Position numbers and translations under genes: made by a program. 64,000 bases of DNA from the NCBI GenBank assembly GCA_036873135.1, contig JAPTYO010000002.1:20858452-20922451 (forward strand). Direction: 5' to 3'. A model generated the notes under the pieces. That model made no database searches. It saw only the letters and a list, made by a program, of their open reading frames with translations, and was not told the DNA's origin. Positions 20,885-32,073 of this stretch are shown here, one piece after another (position 1 is the first letter of the stretch; every line of letters starts with the position of its first letter). This DNA is from Clarkia xantiana subsp. parviflora. Taxonomy: Eukaryota > Streptophyta > Magnoliopsida > Myrtales > Onagraceae.

Positions 20885-21400
20885 TGGCTTCGTAGATGGA
20901 TAGTGCGATGGAAACTCAGTAGCTTCGTCGGTGGAGTGACTAGTGGGTACCCCTAGCAGACAAATCATGTTTGATTGAAGAAAAAAACAGCTCGCGGAGG
21001 CGTCGTCGAGTCGAGCTGTGGTGCGCTAGAGTAGGGGTTCTGCGGCCTATGACGAAACGTGTTGTACAAAGTCTGTGGGTAGCTGAGGCGGAGTGGTGGC
21101 GGGGACGATGGCGAAGCTCCATACCGGAAAAAGCCGGACGGATTGAAAGAGACTGTAGGCACACCAGTCGATATAAAGAGTACAGAGTCGAGAAGGATTT
21201 GATGAAGATGGCGTTATGGAAACTAAGTAGTAAAGTTGAAAAACTACGAAGGAAAAAGAGTAGCGACATAAAGTTTAGGAAGAAGAAAAAAATGAAGGTT
21301 TTTTTTTTAGAGCAAACCCTAGCTAGGGGGTCACAAGTGTATAACTGGCACTCATTTATCGATAGTATGATAACTGAGCAAATGAAGGGGCTATCTATAT
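20885..21400 (-). other. 5' part of the minus-oriented retrosequence-like block
   Basis: Resumes the block after the hAT element. The minus strand near 21320-21340 contains CCCTAGCTAGGGTTTGCTC, an AGGGTTT-type leader common at the 5' ends of plant transcripts and LINEs. A plus-strand frame at 20971-21402 is Arg/Lys-rich and shows no domain. Confidence 0.35.
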
Positions 21401-22064
21401 AAATATCTTCAAGTATAGTTATTAGTACGAATGGTATTAATTAATTTTAAATAAAAACTTATTTATAACATCACTTGTACTTTTATGAAAATTGTTTTAA
21501 TTTATTATATTAAAAAATATAATACATCTTATTAAATATTTATTTGTTAGTGGAAAAACAAATATTTATTTATTACCGTTATAATGTATATAATATAAAA
21601 ATATAGTATATCACATTTACTTTCATTTAAAAAGAAAATTTCATTTAAAAATGGTAATTCGTAAATTTGTATAAAAGAGGATACAACTTGTATTTTTAAT
21701 CCTACTTACAATTAGTCGGACTTTTCTACTATGCTTCACAAGCACCATGTTTGTGGTAGTATTTTTATTTTATTTTTTCTATTGCCCTAAATGTGAAACT
21801 TAGAGGGAATTTAATATTATTAATGTTATGATACAAATACTAAGTGCAGTTAAAAAATTCATACTTTTAAAGTTTTTTAAATGTTACAATTAAGTCCACG
21901 CTAGTAATAAAACTAGCACATGCATGGTACTTGTGAAACATGCTAGAAAAACCCCAATTGTCTGGTAATATATGTAGGACTCAGATATGTCCCAAAATCA
22001 TCTTCGATAAAAAAAAAAGGTTAATTAGGCTAATGCATCATTATGTTTTGTCATAAGGTTGGAT
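21401..22064. other. AT-rich intergenic DNA, nothing recognised
   Basis: Homopolymer-rich, stops in all frames, no repeat structure seen. Confidence 0.6.
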
Positions 22065-22255
22065 CAGTGTTATCAGAACCGGACCGGCTGTCCGACCAGG
22101 TTCGGACTATAACCGGTGCCTCCAACGGTCCGGTTCGAATATTTTCGGAAAATGTAAGCGAACCCGATTCGATAGCCGGTTTTTTGACGAACTGACTGGT
22201 TTTGAGCGAACCGGGTGATTCTCCGGTTCGCACTTTATAAAAAAATTTTTAAAAA
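22065..22255. mobile_element. Truncated hAT-like element, end CAGTGTTATCAGAACCGG
   Basis: The left end is the same as that of the complete copy at 36550-36886, followed by the same CCGGTTCG-rich subterminal repeats. The matching right end was not found nearby; the copy fades out after 22250. Confidence 0.65.
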
Positions 22256-22472
22256 AAATTAGGGTTACCTTAAGTTACTGAGCCGCAGCAACACTTGAAA
22301 TCGCTATTCAATCAAAGAGACCACATGACCCAAACTTCATAGGCTTAAAATACCGGTACCGTAAGATATAATGAATCAAACCAGTGAGGAACATAGACCA
22401 TAGCTGACTTGATAAACGAACTGGAAGGAAGACGGCGCAAAAGCAGTAAGATGAAGAACTTGGATTTGGACT
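22256..22472. other. Flank of the copia A insertion, unassigned
   Basis: Unique-looking sequence that continues at 31099-31345 once copia A is removed. A terminus-like CCGGACCGGGCTGTTATG near 31312-31330 hints that both flanks may belong to the hAT-like element beginning at 22065, but no 8-bp TSD was found. Confidence 0.35.
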
Positions 22473-22477
22473 TGTAG

Positions 22478-23077
22478 TGTAAGCATATGGTGATGGGCGC
22501 CGTAAATGGTAGCCCATTATATGTATAGGTTACCTAAGTTAATTGCGTATATGTCACATTAGGACATTAGGCCAGACTCAAATCCCAATTGATATGAGAA
22601 GCTCAAAATTGGGTCTCCCTATACAACATGGTCGGCCGAATTTAAGGAGGGGGTAAAGTGGACTTTTGTCCACTTTACTCCTCATATATATATATGGGGA
22701 GTTAGGGGTTTTATTAGGGTTAATCACAATTCCCTTTAAGTGGTGTTTTGAGAGAAAACACTTCCCCCCAGAAACACCTACATCGGCCGAACCTAGCATT
22801 CACCAAGGGTGTGCCAATTTGCCTTCGAGCAAACACTCTAGAGATCTGTCCCTTGCCAAGAATCGATCAGAGGCTTTGCTGTGGAGAATATTGCACGTAG
22901 GGCTTCCTTCATAGAAGCCCTACGGGTGCCGACCGGAGGATCTTGAACTCCCTCCTGCGAAGATCTTGGGTAAACGGATAACTGTAGAGGTATGTGTGAA
23001 TCTTCCGTTGCGTACTTTCGATTACTAGCATGTACCATGATTTAGTTTCTGTAGTGATTACTCCCCGTAATCTAACA
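22478..23077 (+). repeat. 5' LTR of copia A
   Basis: TGTAAGCATATGG...CGTAATCTAACA; TG...CA ends intact. A TATATATATATGGGGAG stretch near 22685 is the likely TATA region. Confidence 0.93.
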
Positions 23078-23078
23078 G

Positions 23079-23090
23079 TGGTATCAGAGC
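23079..23090 (+). other. Primer binding site, initiator tRNA-Met type
   Basis: TGGTATCAGAGC, one base after the 5' LTR; the standard copia primer site. Confidence 0.93.
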
Positions 23091-26000
23091 GAGGTTAGGA
23101 GTTCATGATTTTGATAAATTGGTATTCTTGAAAATTTATAATTTTGGACCGAAATTTTTAAAAGGGAATTTAAAATTTCGAATTTTAGGGTTTATGATAG
23201 TCCGAAATTTTCATGATGTTCTTAGGAAATTTAATGTTCATGATCATCAAGAAAAAGTATGTTATTTATCAAAATCAAACATTGGATTGTAGATCTTATT
23301 AAAATTTGACCACTTGTTCCCAATTACTTGCTTGTGCCGAAAATTTTAGGTAAATTACAAGGTAATTTTTTTAATTTCTTGGTCCCCAAGCAAACAAAAT
23401 TTCGGCCATATTATTAAGTTATATTGTTTACCATATTTTAATTTTTATTCTAGGTAACAATATATCTATAATTGGGAACATACGGATAGATTCACATTAA
23501 TATATAGAAATATATATAACTATCAATATGTCTATATATTTAAATAGGTTAAAGATATTATTGATAGATTTTAGTTACCTAAAAGATTGAGAAAATATAT
23601 TGTTAATATATGTTTCCCTATTTAAGATATTGACAATAAATAAAATATATATTTATATGTGGTTAGCCGAAATTTACATATATATATTGTTGATTGATTT
23701 AATCTTAGAGATAGAATCTTGGCAATAAATATATATATGTTTACATGTTGGCCGAAATATATACATACATATATATATATATATATTTAATATTGGAAAT
23801 AATTTTATATAGTTAATGTTACTTTGTGGCTAAGTTAAATATTTTTGGACTTTAAAACCCTACTTGGACCACAAGTAAACATTTCGGCCCAGCCTTTTAA
23901 ATTTAAATTATTGTGCCGGTCAAATATGTCAAACAGGGACGAATTTAAATTAAACCGGGTTTTCTCAATTGGTTCGACCTAATTGGCTCGGGTCGGACCG
24001 GGGTAACTAAGTGGATCGAACCGGTTTTATGTGTTGAATCGAACCGAACCCTATTTTTATTTGGACCGATTCAGACCGAACCAGATTTTAAAATTAAAAC
24101 CGAACCGAATCGATTTTTTTGTCGGACCGAACCGAACCAGTTTATACCAAACCGGACCCGAACCGGATTTTCTGAACCGAGCCGGACCAAATCGGACTGA
24201 AATTGACTTAACCGAACCGTATTTTTAAAATCGAATTCAAGTCAATTAAAACAGGGAGGTCAAGTTTTAAAATCCAAATGTTTTGAACCTTAATAGGCCT
24301 ACACAGTGCTCAAGGTTTGCTAACCTTTATGTCTTGTTTCAATTATGGGGATGGATCTCGGAGATACATGTTTTGAGACTGGTTAAATTAGTGGGCTGAA
24401 TTGCAATTGTTTATTATTCAATATATATTTATACCTGATTAGAAATGTTGTCTTGACTGAGTCAAGCTAGCTGGATATTGCATATTGTGGGCGGAGCCCT
24501 GGTTAAATATATGGAATGCGCACTAGGATCGACATGCTGTGATGGTTGAAAATGCCTAGGATTCATGTCTAGAATGCTGTATGATTGAAAATAAGCATGA
24601 ATTGCAAATCAGTCCCTAATGTTTAAAATTATTTTAAAATCGAAAATTAGTCGCCAAATGTGTATGATGGATGTGAATAATGCATGTTTGACACGTATGC
24701 TAGAATGTTGAGGATGTAGCCGCATCTGATAGTAGTCTGTATGATTTTGACAATGAGAGACGAATGTAATAATTTGTTTCACCAAGCATGTGAGTAGGTT
24801 TGATGATCTGAACGCATATTTAAAGATACATTCAACCTTGGTAAAAAGGGGGTTGAAGAAGATTTCAATTACAACCAGGCAATGTTGCAGCTTAGTATCC
24901 CTTTGTATCCGCTTCAGTGGAAGTAAGGATGCAAAAGCTAAACGTTTCGGTTAAACGTGATGGTCATCTCTCTTTTCATGGATGTTGGCGTAAAACCCGC
25001 ATCTTATCTTCAGAATGAAAGGTCAACATGGAAAAGATGTATTTGGTTGTCTGATATTGACAGGACTCAATGATCTTGAGCCTAATCAAGTACAGTAACC
25101 ACAACAGTAAAAGGGAAACCTTCTCTGCTCACCATACTGGGTTCGAAACAAGTCAACCATGATCCGCATATTATAGAGAGAACTGGACCATAAAGGTCTT
25201 ATACGATAATCTGGTGGGTTAGACCATGTTGATAAAGTGCGTCTCAAGTACGCCTCGTAAGTCATGTGTATGAAGCGGTAAAATGTTTTATACAGACACA
25301 GATCATTTGACATGATTTACTCGTTAATTTACTCAGGTGTGATGTTCAACATGGCTTAAAGTTCTCGGATATCTATGCGACAATGATGGATCAAGTACGC
25401 GATCTTCAGATTAAGAACCCTACCATTATCATTTATCGTTCGTTTGAGTTACTAAAATCTTGGTTATTTCGAGATTCGGATTTATTGAATAAAGTAGTTT
25501 CCGTTCGATTCGAAATGTGATCTACTTGTCAAAATTAATCGACCCGGTTAAACAGGATCGATCCGAAACGAAATTCTGGCCAGGTAAAAGTGGCCGAATA
25601 AAACGAAACGATTCACATACTCCGTCATCTCAGTCAGGACAACTGAACTGAACAAACCCATCGATTGCGTAGCTAGATCGAAAGATTTAGTATTTCTTAA
25701 TTATTAGTACTCCATTGAATGAAATAATCTGTAATGATGATCATGTGCGAAACCGATTGGATTAAATTAAATTAAATTCAGAAATGCAACGATTTAACCA
25801 AGGGTTAAAACTTCGGTAAAATTGCGTTACACGCAAGTGGACCTCGAAAGACGGAACACATCGTTTCAAAGTACGAGTTTAATAATGAAGTGTTTGAATG
25901 ATTAGGTGCTGAATTATCGTTCGCATTCATTCGGAAACAACTTATTGATAACATTTACATCGGTACGAAGTAGAATTCGAAACTACCACGACCTTGTAAA

Positions 26001-27234
26001 AGTATTAGCTGACGCATAGGGTGAAAACCCAAGATGCTCGGTTCAGAGATGGGATAAAATCTCTTAGATAAGTTTGCAAACGAAGAAGGATGATGTCGGT
26101 TAAACGATTCTCCTTCCGTACGTCTTGAACGATAAGTTGGGCTAGGAATTCAAATCAATTAAAACACACTTCAAGAAGCACAGTTCAAGAACGTAATGTT
26201 GGAGTCACTCTATCAGGTGTTCCCTAAGGGATGAAAAAGATGACTCACATGTATGTAAACTGTATTCCAATAAAATCGGTATGACATGTCACCATAAAGC
26301 TAAAGAATGATAATAAGTTAAATCATATCATCTTGCGACATTAAAATGCACACTAACACGCATTTAGGACAAGAGCATGATAACTACTCTTAGAAAATTC
26401 CTGTTTAAAAGCTTTTGAAAATGGTGTCGTGATCGAACATGAAGACATTACATCTCTTGACGCCGAATATTCCAAATGCATGGACAGTTTAAATCTGAGT
26501 AGTCATGATCTTAACGGAGCAGGATATCATTGACAATCAGATCCCACTTAATTCGAGATGGAGAGAGATTTGAACTGGCAACTCAATTGAATAACACGGT
26601 AAATGATAATGGAAACATTTTCATAGTAAATCCAGTGGGAGGAATAAACCCTACCACATGAGATCACTGTTGCCGCAGAAACGAATCAAGTTGAACCTCA
26701 TTGTCATATTGCTGAACCAGGAAAGCCACAACTGCCTCTACTACCCATTGTTTCCAGTGAGAATGATACCCATTGTTTCTAGTGGGAGTGATCAGACCAA
26801 ACTTGGTTCCAGATCCTAGTGATCAAGGAATTCATCTCGGAAGTGAAATCCCGAGACCGAGAGGTTGTCAAAGGAAAGTTAATGGTCAAGGTTCAAGCAC
26901 TTCTCTTGTTCCCAAAGGAAACGATGATCCGATAAGAAGTATTGTTCCGAGTGGGAGAAATGTTGCCAATTGAAGTGATGCTACGAAAAGAAACATTATT
27001 TCGAGTGGGAGAAATTATCAGACTCTAGATGGATTAATCAAGCATAGACGAAAATCAAAGGCTTCGAACCCATCGAGTAGGGTGAAAACCTAACTCTAAT
27101 AACTGTTGGAAAGCATTGGAAAGACCTCAAATGGAGAAATGGAGGAAAATAATAAAAAAGAGAGTTCGCCTTAAATGTAAGCCATTATAGTCTATAGTTG
27201 ATTTACCTGCTAACCACAGGGGCACAAGGATAAG
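23091..27234 (+). pseudogene. Leader, gag and integrase region of copia A, unrecognisable
   Basis: The first 1.6 kb is an AT-rich leader with a CCGAACCG-rich block at 23937-24240, shared with 546-2091. From about 24700 to 27200, where gag, protease and integrase should be, stops are dense in all frames and I find no zinc knuckle, DTG or DDE motif. Short direct repeats (ACCCATTGTTTC...AGTG near 26745 and 26770) and several AGTGGGAG pieces lie in the linker before RT. Confidence 0.5.
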
Positions 27235-27739
27235 GTGAGCTCTGAAAGAAGGCTCACCACTGATGGAAAATGTCAGATAAACCGACTTATAGCGAAAGGA
27301 CTTACCCAATTTCACGGAGTGGACATTGACAAGACAAACTCACTGACTGTGCGTAAAACCACTGTTAGGGCCATTTATGGTCCTGGTCGCAAGTCTCGGT
27401 CTCGAGCTGCACCAAATGGATGTTAAGACCACATTCCTCCACGGAAACTTGGAGGAAGAGATCTACATGGAGCAGCCGGAGGGTTTCATTACTCCTGGTA
27501 ACGAACGTAAAGTTTGTAAACTCCAAAGATCCATCTACGGTCTTAAACAGTCGTCACGACAATGGTACCGCAGATTCCACGAGGAAATTGTAGGAAACGG
27601 ATTCGTGAATCTTCACGAGGATCCATGCATGTATTATAAGACCTCCGAGTCTAAGTATGTCATCTTAACCTTATACGTGGACAACATACTCATTACTGCA
27701 AACGATGTGAGTTTCATGATAAGTCAAAGTCCTGGTTAG
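27235..27739 (+). pseudogene. Reverse transcriptase N-terminal and palm part of copia A
   Basis: Two frames cover it. LIAKGLTQFHGVDIDKT at 27280-27330 corresponds to the conserved copia KARLVAKG...D-TF region. After a frameshift near 27380 come HQMDVKTTFLHGNLEEEIYM, EQPEGF and KLQRSIYGLKQSSRQW. The catalytic box reads YVDN (27674-27685) instead of YVDD. A second frameshift near 27720 leads to the next fragment. Inactive. Confidence 0.85.
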
Positions 27740-27753
27740 CATCTTTATTTGAG

Positions 27754-28647
27754 ATGAAAGACATGGGAGAGGCCACGTATATCTTGGGCATTAAGATTGC
27801 TAGAGATCGGGCTACCCGAAAATTGTGTATGTCTCAAGAAGCCTATATCAACAAGCTGTTGAAAAGGTTCAGATTACAGAATGTCAAACCCGTGGATACA
27901 CCGGTGGTGTTTGGGTGCGCACTGTCAAAACGTGACGGCCCCAAGAACCTGTCAGAGCGTGAATAGATGAAGGGTGCAGAGTATTTAAGCATGGTTGGTA
28001 GTTTGATGTACGCCATGCAATGCACCCCTCCAGATATCTGTTACGCCGTGGTCCTAGTTGCATGTTTCCAATCAGATCCTGGCTATCAACATTTAAAGAC
28101 TGTAAAATGAATAATTCGTTATCTGAAAGGTACTGCCAACTATGCGCTGTGCTTTGAGGGCGGGAAGTTAGAATTGACCGGTTACAGTGACGCCGACCAT
28201 GGTGGCGATCCAGATGATCGTAAGTCCACCACAGGAGGAGTATTTCTCCTTGCTAATTCCGCCATTTCATGGACGAGCAAGAAGCAAACATGTATCGCGC
28301 TGTCAACGATGGAATCAGAATTCTTAGCTCTCTCTAAGAACGCACAGGAAGCGTTCTGGCTGAAAAGGCTTCTTACTGCGCTGCTAGATGGTGACGTCGG
28401 GAGTAAACCTGTGAAGGTGTTCTCTGACAGTCAAGCAGCCATTGCGGCAGTAAAGAATCCGAAGTACCATAGTAGGACCAAACACATTGATGTGAAATAC
28501 TTTTATGCTAAATCTATGTTAGAAGACAATATAATCACTATGGAATACTTGTCCACTGATAATATGATTGCGGACTCATTAACTAAACCACTACGCAAGG
28601 AGATATTCGAAAAGCATGTAAAACTGCTTGGATTGCGTAGGGTTTAG
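27754..28647 (+). pseudogene. RT thumb and RNase H of copia A
   Basis: One frame with two in-frame stops (TAG 27964-27966, TGA 28108-28110). MKDMGEATYILGIKI is the classical copia segment after the catalytic box. The RNase H part has GYSDADHGGDPDDRKSTTGG (first Asp), LSTMESEFLALS (Glu) and VFSDSQAAIAAVKNP (Asp), ending in the usual KHIDVKYFYAKSMLED...IADSLTKPL. The RNase H domain itself is open and all three acidic positions are kept. Confidence 0.9.
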
Positions 28648-28707
28648 ATATGGCATGTATCTGTGATAACATTTTGATAATTGGAAGTTACATTTTTGAA
28701 ACAAAAG

Positions 28708-29417
28708 TGATGGATATATGCCCAATTCGGGTTCGTATTTATATTTCGGACTTCGCAAACACGTCAAAATCACATAAACCGTCAAAATACGCTCCCGAGG
28801 TACAAAACGGTACGGACGCGCGACACACGCGTCCGGACCGGACCTCCGGATTTCCTTAGCAATCCTGAGGTCCATATTTCCTTGGCAATCCAGACGTCCG
28901 GATTGCCTTAGAAAATCCGGAGAGGTCCGGATTGCCCTTGGCGACCCGGATCACGCCAGGATCGTCCGTACCCGACGTGACCCAAGTCGTCGTCTGCAGC
29001 GTGCGTATTCCATTTGTGTCCTCACACCAAGTTAGAGTTTTCTAATAGCCAACCTTGATCAAACCAGAGGACGGTTCACACTTTCATTTAAACCTGCGTC
29101 GAACCGCACAAAAACCGGGGTTGGTTGTAAGGTTGCCTATAAATAGGGAGCCTAGGCCGTCCATTTTACTTTACATTCACTTGAGATTGACTTAAGAGCT
29201 CTGACTTCTCCCTAGCTTTCTCTCTCTAGAATTCTCATTTTAGCATCGGAGAGGGCTCAACCGGCACCACCCCTCCCTCTCTGTGCTGGTTACTGCCCCT
29301 GTGTGCAGATCCGGACGACAAGGTTGAAGATTATGAGCGTGGAGTTGAAGGACCGAACACAGCGAACAAAGCGAAGATACGTCGAGTCCGTCAGATCAAG
29401 CGGGTTTTGATGAAACA
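28708..29417 (+). mobile_element. Solo-type family B LTR inside copia A
   Basis: Begins TGATGGATATATGCCC like the B LTRs at 41156 (TGATGGATATACGC) and 60165 (minus), carries the TATAAATAG box at 29138-29146 and the C-tract hairpin, and ends ...TTTTGATGAAACA. There is no second LTR or internal part, so it is a solo LTR. The five bases on either side (AAAAG and GAAAT) do not match, so the TSD has been lost or the ends were rearranged. Confidence 0.75.
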
Positions 29418-30483
29418 GAAATAATTTTTATTGTGTTTATGATCTATCGACGTCATAATGTTTTGATTACATCAAATTTTCGGTCTATAAACTAAGTCGT
29501 AGAAGGACACAATCCTCTGCCAAAACTATGTCGAATGTGGGCCTTACCTCGTCACACAGGTATGGTCGTCTTGCGGTGGAAGGATGCCTCTACTAAGCAA
29601 GGCTGGCTAAGAATCAAGGGGATAAACCTGATTACGCAAAACGATCATCTAGTGTCGAAGTAACTCGACATGATCTTCGTTTTGGAGATCGCCGTGATGA
29701 AGTTAGTTCGTCATTAATCCACATTCTGGGCCAGATGAGAATCTGCGATAGCATGATTTGACATATCCCATTCCTTTGAACTTAAACGTTCAGGTATGCT
29801 ATCGACGCGTGCTTCATACTACGCGTGCCACGTTCGACCACGGGGTCACATCTCGGTTGTGCTAGGAAAGAATCCTCGTGATTCTGGCGGGCGCAAACTT
29901 CTTCACCTCGAGCGTGTGATTGATCCCGGGAGCCTTATGAAGATGCACCCGAAGTATCCTCATGGACTCAGAACTCATACCTAAGGTCAGGCTCAATGCT
30001 CGCTTCCCGGCGTACGAGCGTAGTGCTGAACAAAAAGACCCAGTGACCACGTCTTTGGAAACCAGTTGGGTTTGACTAAGGGTATGAGCGATTGGGATGG
30101 TCAAGCTCACCTGTAATTCATCGACTCTTGTATTCACTAAGGTGGTCACCAACCGGATATTACTTGAAGGTTGTGAATACTTGTACGGATGTCTTGGAGA
30201 AGTGTTCCTAAGTGGAAACTAGGCAAATGAAGAATTATCAGTTGACCTAGGATACAGCGCGACACTATATAAATGTTGTTTATAACAGGTTGATTGGAGA
30301 AAAGGGAATCAACGTTCCGCGGGCGCTACAACACTCCTAACAGATGAGTAGCACGATGCCTGTCGTGTCCGCCGGTCGCACGACAAACCTTGTATCAACT
30401 ATTCGGAATCAAAGGACGAGATCGAATGAGTGAAATGTTGATGCAGATTTGGACGACAATACATTAACAGGCACCCTCCCATT
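29418..30483 (+). other. Noncoding 3' region of copia A
   Basis: About 1.07 kb between the B LTR and the polypurine tract. The part after 29975 is the inverted equivalent of 58955-59470 (shared ACCTAAGGTCAGGCTCAATG and GCGGGCGCTACAACACTCC-like blocks). No domain seen. Confidence 0.6.
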
Positions 30484-30498
30484 CCGACGAGTGGGAGC
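30484..30498 (+). other. Polypurine tract of copia A
   Basis: CCGACGAGTGGGAGC immediately before the 3' LTR; the same GAGTGGGAGC-type tract is inverted at 58955-58970. Confidence 0.75.
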
Positions 30499-31093
30499 TA
30501 TAAGCATATGGTGATGGGCGCCGTAAATGGTAGTCCATTATATGTATAGGTTACCTAAGTTAATTGGGTATATGTCACATTAGGACATTTGGCCAGTCCC
30601 AAATCTCAATTAACATGAGAGGCCCAAAATTAGGCATTCCTATACAACATGGCCGGCCGAATTTAAGGAGGGGGTAAAGTGGACTTTTGTCCACTTTACT
30701 CCTCCTATATATATAAGGAGTTAGGGGTTTTATCAGGGTTAATCACAATTCCTTAAGTGGTGTTTTGAGAGAAAACCCTTCCCCCAGAAACACCTACATC
30801 GGCCGAACCTAGCATTCACCAAGGGTGTGCCAATTTGCCTTCGAGCAAACACTCCAGAGATCTGTCCCTTGCCAAGAATCGATCAGATGCTTTGCTGTGG
30901 AGAATATACCACGTAGGGCTTCCTTCACAAGAACCCCTACGGTGCCGACCGGAGGATCGTGAACTCCCTCCTACGAAGATCTTGGGTCTACGGATAACTG
31001 TAGAGGTATGTGTGAATCTTCCGTTGCGTAATTTCGATTACTAGCATGTACCATGATTTAGTTTCCGTAGTGATTACTCCCCGTAATCTAACA
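30499..31093 (+). repeat. 3' LTR of copia A
   Basis: Begins TATAAGCATATGG (TG changed to TA) and ends CGTAATCTAACA; followed by the TGTAG TSD. Confidence 0.92.
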
Positions 31094-31098
31094 TGTAG

Positions 31099-32073
31099 AA
31101 AGTGGGAGAGAGATCGGGAAGAAACGGAGAAGAAGAATCATGCTGGTAGTGGTATTGAATCTGATCGTGACATTGTTCATTGGGATGGAGAAGAGGGAAG
31201 GGAATATGAAGGGTTGGATGTTGGATGAAGGGGGAGGTGCGTCCGGACAGAGGAGAGTGAAAGACATCAGGGAAGAGAAAGAGAGGTCTGAGATAGGGAG
31301 AGGAAGAGCGGCCGGACCGGGCTGTTATGTTAGTTTATCATTAAATTTTATGTTAAAATAGTGATGACACACATGTTGTCAATGCATATTTATTTATTTA
31401 TTTTTAATATTTTTAATATTATCAAATTAAAATATATTTTTAATATTTTTAGAATTTTTCTTGTATTTTGTTCTTCTCTTTTTCTACTTTTTGTGTTAAT
31501 TTGATATATATTTTTATATTTGCATTGTCATGTGACATTATCAAAACTTAGTTGTAGGGACATCACCAACATGTGTATTGTTGGTAATTTTAACATTCAA
31601 TTTGACGCTAGGCATAAATAATAGAATGACGTATTTTGCGATATTCCAAAACATAATAGTGAACTCAACAATATATGTAATATATTAGACAACATGGCAA
31701 ACCATAATAATGTAGTGGACTTATTTATAATTAGATATAGATATTTGAGTATCAACATTTGTGTTATTTATTTTTATCTTTTTGGCCAAAGCTTGGTATG
31801 AAGGTTTTTTCCCTCCAAAAGCTTGGGTTGAAGACTTGGAGTTGAGTTGTTGCTGTTTCCAACTGAAAAACTTTAACATAGTAATAACTTTTTCTATAGG
31901 GTATCATAGTTGTTTGAGTCTAGAATAATTTTTGGTCTGGTCGTAAGGGGTAAAAAATTGATTATAAAATTTTTCTATTCTTAAAATTATGGTACGGTTT
32001 GAAATTGAGACCTCTAATTAAGAGTATGAAACATTGAACCAATACATTGATACACTATGTTAGATAATTATAA
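31099..32073. other. Flank and AT-rich DNA, no gene
   Basis: 31099-31345 is purine-rich flank of the copia A insertion (see 22256). From 31346 on it is AT-rich. 31900-32070 (GTTGTTTGAGTCTAGAATAA... TTAAGAGTATGAAACATTGAACC) is a diverged duplicate of 34925-35190. Confidence 0.5.

Larger units (their letters stand above)
22478..31093 (+). mobile_element. Ty1/copia retrotransposon A, complete, degenerate
   Basis: Exact 5-bp TSD TGTAG at 22473-22477 and 31094-31098. LTRs are 22478-23077 and 30499-31093, primer site at 23079, polypurine tract before 30499. Coding remains are limited to RT and RNase H at 27235-28647; gag and integrase are too decayed to recognise. A family B LTR (28708-29417) lies between RNase H and the 3' LTR. 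Two more A copies are at 546-2637 and 58341-59470, both minus. Confidence 0.93.

Noticed and set aside
22065..31345. A single hAT element spanning both flanks of copia A
   Set aside because: The right flank has a CCGGACCGGGCTGTTATG terminus-like stretch but no 8-bp duplication and poor terminal agreement; left as a possibility only.
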